Notes under the pieces: model-generated
What the model was told of the DNA's origin: nothing
Seen by the model: the letters and a program-made list of their open reading frames with translations, nothing else
Databases searched by the model: none
In this document: positions 61,642-64,000 of the stretch, in pieces
Position numbering within the stretch: position 1 is the first letter of the stretch
Layout of the letters: the number at the start of each line of letters is the position of its first letter
Assembly: GCA_021654635.1 (NCBI GenBank)
Contig: AP025179.1
Location: 5,642,001-5,706,000 of the forward strand
DNA from: Mycobacterium kiyosense
GTDB lineage: Bacteria; Actinomycetota; Actinomycetes; Mycobacteriales; Mycobacteriaceae
DNA: 64,000 nt
Reading direction: 5' to 3'
Translations under genes and position numbers: made by a program

Positions 61642-62529
61642 CAGGCTTCCTTCTGTGTGTGCGGGGCCTGTGCTTGCCCGACCTGTGTGTGCGGGACACC
61701 GAGCGCGGCCCCGAGCCGATCGAGCGCCAGCCTGGCCAGCGGTAAGTCCACCGAAAGCGAGTCCGCCAACGCCAGGGCCAGGCTCAGGTCCTTCTCCCCG
61801 AGCTCCCGGGTGTGGGTGAACCCGTCGTACAAAAAGTGGCCCGGCTCAAGGTCTTTCGCGTCATCGCGGTACATGATCGACCCGGCCCCGCCGGTCAGCT
61901 TGTCGGTGTGGCGCACCACCGCGCCCAGATCCTGCAGATTCAGCCCGGCGGCGTCGGCCAGCTTCCACGCCTCCCCCTACCGCCGCCCACGTGGTGAAGG
62001 TGATCATGTTGCGGGCCAGCTTCATTCGGGTACCCGCACCGGGCGGTCCGGCATGCACCACCAACTCCGCCCAGTGTTCGAAGGGTTCCTTCACCCGGGC
62101 GAAGACCTCGTCGCTGGCGCCCACCATGGTCGCCAGTTGACCGAACCGTGCGGCCCGCCCGCCGCCGCTGACCGGCGCATCGATCACGTGAATGTTCTGC
62201 GGTTCCAGCTCGTTGGCCAGCTCTTCGGCGGTGCTCTGGCTGATCGTGGAGTGAATGGCGATGATGGTGCCCGGTTTGGCATGTGCTGCAAGCTCGCTCA
62301 CCACGCTGCGCACCTGTTCGTCGTTGAGCACGGTGACGCTGATGATGTCGGCGCCGGCGACGTCGGCGAGGCTGTCCGCCAAGATGGCGCCGCGTTCGGC
62401 CAGCGGGGTCATGGCCTCGGGCCGGATGTCGTAAATCGTCAACCCGCCGGGCCATTCGACCATCTTCTTGGCCATCGGCGTGCCCATGTTGCCCAGGCCG
62501 ACGTAGCCCAGCTTCAGCTGCGAACTCAT
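61641..62529 (-). pseudogene. 3-hydroxyisobutyrate dehydrogenase-like protein (Rv0770 type), frameshifted
   Basis: A beta-hydroxyacid dehydrogenase matching Rv0770. The NAD-binding motif LGYVGLGNMGTPMAKKM is at residues 6-22, DAPVSGGGRAARFGQL is the substrate-binding block (about 116-131), and AGTRMKLARNM carries the catalytic Lys (about 168). After TTWAAVG the frame loses similarity. One G fewer in the run at 61973-61977 would continue EAWKLADAAGLNLQDLG and end at 61641, about 295 residues. ATG 62529 overlaps the SDR stop by four bases (ATGA). The operon is otherwise intact, which makes a sequencing slip likely. Confidence 0.82.
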
Positions 62530-63278
62530 GACCGGATGATCTGTCCGCCGTCGACGTTGAAGATCTGCCCGGTGATCCAGGATGCCTGATCGCTGAGCAG
62601 GAACAGGCACATACCCACCAGATCCTCCGGAGTCCCCATCCGGGACAACGGAAGTCCCTTCACGATGTCCTGCACGATCTCCTGGGGTGTGGTGGTGCGA
62701 TTGGCCTCGGTGTCGATGGGGCCGGGCGCGATGGCGTTGATCCGGATGTTCTGGCCGCCCAGTTCCCGCGAAAGTTGTTGCGTCAGACCGTTGATGCCGA
62801 CCTTGGCCAGACCGTAGAAGTTCGCGTACAGCCACGCCGCGGTGGACGACTGATTCACGATCGCCCCGCCGCCGCGCTTGGCCATCTTCTTGTAGACGGC
62901 GCGGGTGCACCACAGGGCCCCGTCGAGGTTCACGCTCATGAACCTCCGGTAGTACTCGGGGTCGACGGTGAGCAGGAAGTCCAGCTTCATGCCGCCGAAG
63001 ATCGCGGCGTTGTTCACCAGGTAGTCGATGCCGCCGAACTCGGCCAGGGTGCGGTCCGCCATCGCCTTTGCCGACGCCGGGTCAGACACGTCGACCGGGA
63101 CACTGATGGCGGTGCCGCCGTCGGCGACGATCTGTTTGGCCACCGCATCGGCCGCCTCGGCGTTGATGTCGGCCACCACCACGGCCGCGCCCTCCCGCGC
63201 CAGCGCCTCGACGTACGCTTGGCCGATGCCACCACCGGAACCGGTGACGATCGCAACCTTGTTCTCGAACTGTCCCAC
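62526..63278 (-). CDS. Short-chain dehydrogenase/reductase (Rv0769 type)
   Basis: A 250-residue classical SDR. The coenzyme motif AIVTGSGGGIGQAYVEAL (TGxxxGIG) is at residues 9-26; NNAAIFG is the NNAG-like strand; the catalytic Ser is in IVNQSSTAAW (about 143), with Tyr and Lys in YGLAKVG (about 155-159). The C-terminus ITGQIFNVDGGQIIRS is typical. It lies 32 bases after aldA and overlaps the HIBADH gene. Together they look like a catabolic route for a hydroxylated or aldehyde substrate. Confidence 0.93.
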   Translation of the reverse strand: MGQFENKVAIVTGSGGGIGQAYVEALAREGAAVVVADINAEAADAVAKQIVADGGTAISVPVDVSDPASAKAMADRTLAEFGGIDYLVNNAAIFGGMKLDFLLTVDPEYYRRFMSVNLDGALWCTRAVYKKMAKRGGGAIVNQSSTAAWLYANFYGLAKVGINGLTQQLSRELGGQNIRINAIAPGPIDTEANRTTTPQEIVQDIVKGLPLSRMGTPEDLVGMCLFLLSDQASWITGQIFNVDGGQIIRS

Positions 63279-63310
63279 GCGGTGCTCCCTCTGATTCGCT
63301 CTAATTCGCT

Positions 63311-64000
63311 TTAATTCGCTGCCGTCGCAATAAGTTTGATTTCCAGGTACTCCTCGAAACCGGCCAGGCCCATCTCGCGGCCGTTGCCCGACTGCTTGTA
63401 ACCGCCGAACGGCGCGTCGGCCGAGTACCAGACGCCGCCGTTGACGTTGATGGTGCCGGCCCGGATACGCGCGGCGACGCCGGCGGCCCGGTCCGGGTCG
63501 GCGCCGTACACGGTGCCGGACAAGCCGTACGGGGAGTCGTTGGCGATGCGCACCGCGTCGTCGTCACCGTCGTGGGCGATCACGGTGAGCACCGGCCCGA
63601 AGATTTCTTCCCGCGAAACCTTCGCGTCGTTGCCCAGGCCCGCGATCACGGTCGGTTCGATGAAGAAGCCGACGTCGCGGCCTTCCGGGCGGCCCCCGCC
63701 GCAGGCGAAGGTTCCTCCTTCGGCGATCGCCGAGTCCAGGTAGCCCTGCACCCGGTCGCGTTGCCGGGCCGAAATCAGCGGTCCGCAAATGGTTTTCGGG
63801 TTGGTGGGGTCGCCGGCCCGGATCCCGCCCATGGTGGCCGCCGCGATGGCGACCGCCTCGTCGTAGCGGGCCCGCGGCACCACCAGCCGGGTGGTGATCG
63901 CACACCCCTGCCCGGCGTGCATGCACACCGAGAAACCGGCCACCCCGGCGGCGGCACCCAGATCGGCGTCGTCGAGCACCACGAACGCCGACTTGCCGCC
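63311..64000 (-). CDS. aldA: NAD-dependent aldehyde dehydrogenase (C-terminal part, runs off window)
   Basis: The visible 229 residues are the C-terminal half of an aldehyde dehydrogenase matching AldA (Rv0768). GGKSAFVVLDDADL opens the segment; the catalytic Cys is in MHAGQGCAITTRLVVPRARYDEAV, followed by EEIFGPVLTVI (cofactor Glu), NDSPYGLSG and FGGYKQSGNGREMGL. The enzyme oxidises an aldehyde to its acid with NAD. It is the first seen gene of the minus-strand operon aldA, SDR, HIBADH, CMD. Confidence 0.95.
   Translation of the reverse strand, partial: GGKSAFVVLDDADLGAAAGVAGFSVCMHAGQGCAITTRLVVPRARYDEAVAIAAATMGGIRAGDPTNPKTICGPLISARQRDRVQGYLDSAIAEGGTFACGGGRPEGRDVGFFIEPTVIAGLGNDAKVSREEIFGPVLTVIAHDGDDDAVRIANDSPYGLSGTVYGADPDRAAGVAARIRAGTINVNGGVWYSADAPFGGYKQSGNGREMGLAGFEEYLEIKLIATAAN

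Overview
The window is about 64 kb of high-GC DNA from a Mycobacterium, most likely a non-tuberculous species. Gene order follows the M. tuberculosis Rv0768-Rv0820 neighbourhood read backwards: glnR, mshD, lmeA, cysA2, sseC2, a nitrobindin, pabC, ygfZ-type, purM, purF, cpsY, the Rv0805 phosphodiesterase, purL, pepC, DyP peroxidase, encapsulin, purQ, purS, ptrB, purC, cyp126, purB, ggtA, purD, and the Rv0771-Rv0768 catabolic genes. Rv numbers are from memory of synteny, not a search. Species cannot be fixed from sequence alone. I saw no tRNA, rRNA, CRISPR array, prophage or insertion sequence.

Layout. Positions 1-3421 (minus strand): pstC (partial), pstS, mshD, glnR. Positions 3706-10849 (plus): lmeA; a sulfur operon (poly-cysteine leader peptide, cysA2, sseC2); then a 32-residue membrane peptide, a nitrobindin, a RyR/Rossmann membrane protein and a TIR-transmembrane-PknH_C protein. 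Positions 11090-18060: pabC, a folate-binding protein, a DUF3073 protein, purM, purF, an SCP-like protein, then a solitary MceA-type gene. Positions 18234-26180: cpsY, Rv0805-type phosphodiesterase, a CPBP protease, purL, and two coupled PAS-GGDEF diguanylate cyclases. Positions 26207-31471: an acetyltransferase and pepC (both frameshifted), then the DyP/encapsulin nanocompartment and a disulfide reductase. Positions 31626-38685: a YbjN-like protein, an epimerase, an acyltransferase plus WS/DGAT pair, purQ-purS, an LLM oxidoreductase, a secreted protein and an MBL-fold protein. Positions 38866-54351: a flavoprotein, a DUF2334 protein, an EmrB-type exporter, TetR/DoxX, ptrB-purC, a sensor kinase, purB-cyp126, DUF429 and another TetR. 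Positions 54407-64000: esterase, ggtA, a second kinase, purD, a broken M42 peptidase, and the operon aldA, SDR, HIBADH, CMD.

How the genes work together. Eight purine genes (purM, F, L, Q, S, C, B, D) are spread over 46 kb, and the PurL-Q-S parts of FGAM synthase are all present. Lineage-specific pieces sit between these conserved genes: the RyR/TIR pair, the orphan mceA, the twin GGDEF genes and two receptor kinases. The RyR/TIR pair is the best candidate for an undescribed system: a Toll-like receptor layout (cytoplasmic TIR, membrane segment, exported PknH-type sensor) beside a membrane protein with potential nucleotide-binding domains.

Sequence quality caveat. Six otherwise conserved genes carry single-base frame changes, most of them in runs of G or C. 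This could be sequencing error rather than real gene decay.
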